Positions 6,495 to 6,542 of a stretch of 6,542 nt of DNA are shown here, piece after piece; the stretch's first letter is position 1; each line of letters starts with the position of its first letter. Below the pieces are notes generated by a model. That model was not told where the DNA came from. It made no database searches and saw only the letters and a list, made by a program, of their open reading frames with translations. This stretch comes from Candidatus Omnitrophota bacterium (GTDB lineage: Bacteria; Omnitrophota; Gorgyraeia; 2-01-FULL-45-10), in contig JAPLMG010000104.1 of the NCBI GenBank assembly GCA_026387165.1, forward strand, positions 1-6,542, given 5' to 3'. The position numbers were made by a program, and so were the translations under genes.

Positions 6495-6520
6495 ATCCGG
6501 TTTTTGTATGAAAACCGGAT
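6495..6520. repeat. Hairpin with 10-bp stem
   Basis: ATCCGGTTTT (6495-6504) pairs perfectly with AAAACCGGAT (6511-6520) around a 6-nt loop. Unlike the other two hairpins it is not a C-run/G-run palindrome. It lies immediately inside the right arm of the outer inverted repeat. Confidence 0.85.
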
Positions 6521-6542
6521 AGGGTGAGGGGTATGCAAAGAT

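Larger units (their letters stand above)
6385..6531. repeat. Hairpin-rich repeat element bounded by an inverted repeat
   Basis: CCCCTCACC (6385-6393) is the exact inverse of GGTGAGGGG (6523-6531), and similarity continues inward imperfectly (TTAATCC against GGATA). Inside are three perfect hairpins with stems of 7, 10 and 10 bp and a small 4-bp one (AGCC/GGCT, 6465-6477). The arrangement is typical of non-autonomous palindromic repeats (REP/BIME or MITE-like). It has no coding capacity; plus-strand ORFs through it give the familiar spurious peptide LNPLPLWGRG. It lies 68 bp upstream of the lipA start, so it may sit in the lipA leader or at the 3' end of a gene beyond the window. Confidence 0.8.

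Noticed and set aside
6439..6520. Intrinsic terminator for a gene outside the window.
   Set aside because: The stems are strong, but neither strand has a T-run directly after a hairpin. The outer inverted repeat and multiple hairpins fit a repeat element better.
6135..6527. Plus-strand ORF overlapping the lipA start and the hairpin element.
   Set aside because: It is antisense to the conserved lipA N-terminus, and its C-terminal half is the translated palindromic repeat (LNPLPLWGRG), not a protein domain.

Overview
The window is a compact bacterial block in which every gene I can support lies on the minus strand. In transcription order (high to low coordinates) these are lipoyl synthase (lipA), an L-2-hydroxyglutarate oxidase-like FAD enzyme, an RluA-type pseudouridine synthase, a divergent PurF-like phosphoribosyltransferase, and two consecutive HI0933/BaiN-type flavoproteins. 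The last of these runs off the left edge. No tRNA, rRNA, CRISPR array or transposase gene is visible.

Spacing is tight. lipA overlaps the oxidase by 13 nt, the oxidase is 22 bp from the chosen RluA-type start, the PurF-like gene lies 38 bp further on, and its stop is 1 nt from the next flavoprotein. The exception is a 153-bp gap between the two flavoproteins, filled by AT-rich repeats. At the right edge, upstream of lipA, is a roughly 147-bp cluster of strong hairpins bounded by an inverted repeat. The genes do not form one pathway: protein lipoylation, 2-hydroxyacid or metabolite repair, RNA modification, nucleotide-type PRPP chemistry and flavoprotein chemistry are mixed. An internal extended -10 promoter ahead of the RluA-type gene suggests at least two transcription units.

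The most notable gene is the PurF-like one. It begins Met-Ser-Gly instead of Met-Cys-Gly, from a start fixed by a strong Shine-Dalgarno sequence. It also lacks the Arg and Asp that hold glutamine in classical PurF, yet keeps the PRPP loop and all four Fe-S cysteines. This looks like a PRPP amidotransferase relative that has lost or changed its glutaminase half. From memory, similar proteins exist in several anaerobic bacterial groups, so it is probably a real subfamily rather than a sequencing error.

The organism is bacterial, with moderate GC and frequent AGG and ATA codons. The short TGTCATTTG-rich and CCCTCACC-type intergenic repeats remind me of uncultured bacterial genomes such as Omnitrophota and relatives. 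That placement is a low-confidence impression, not a demonstrated assignment.
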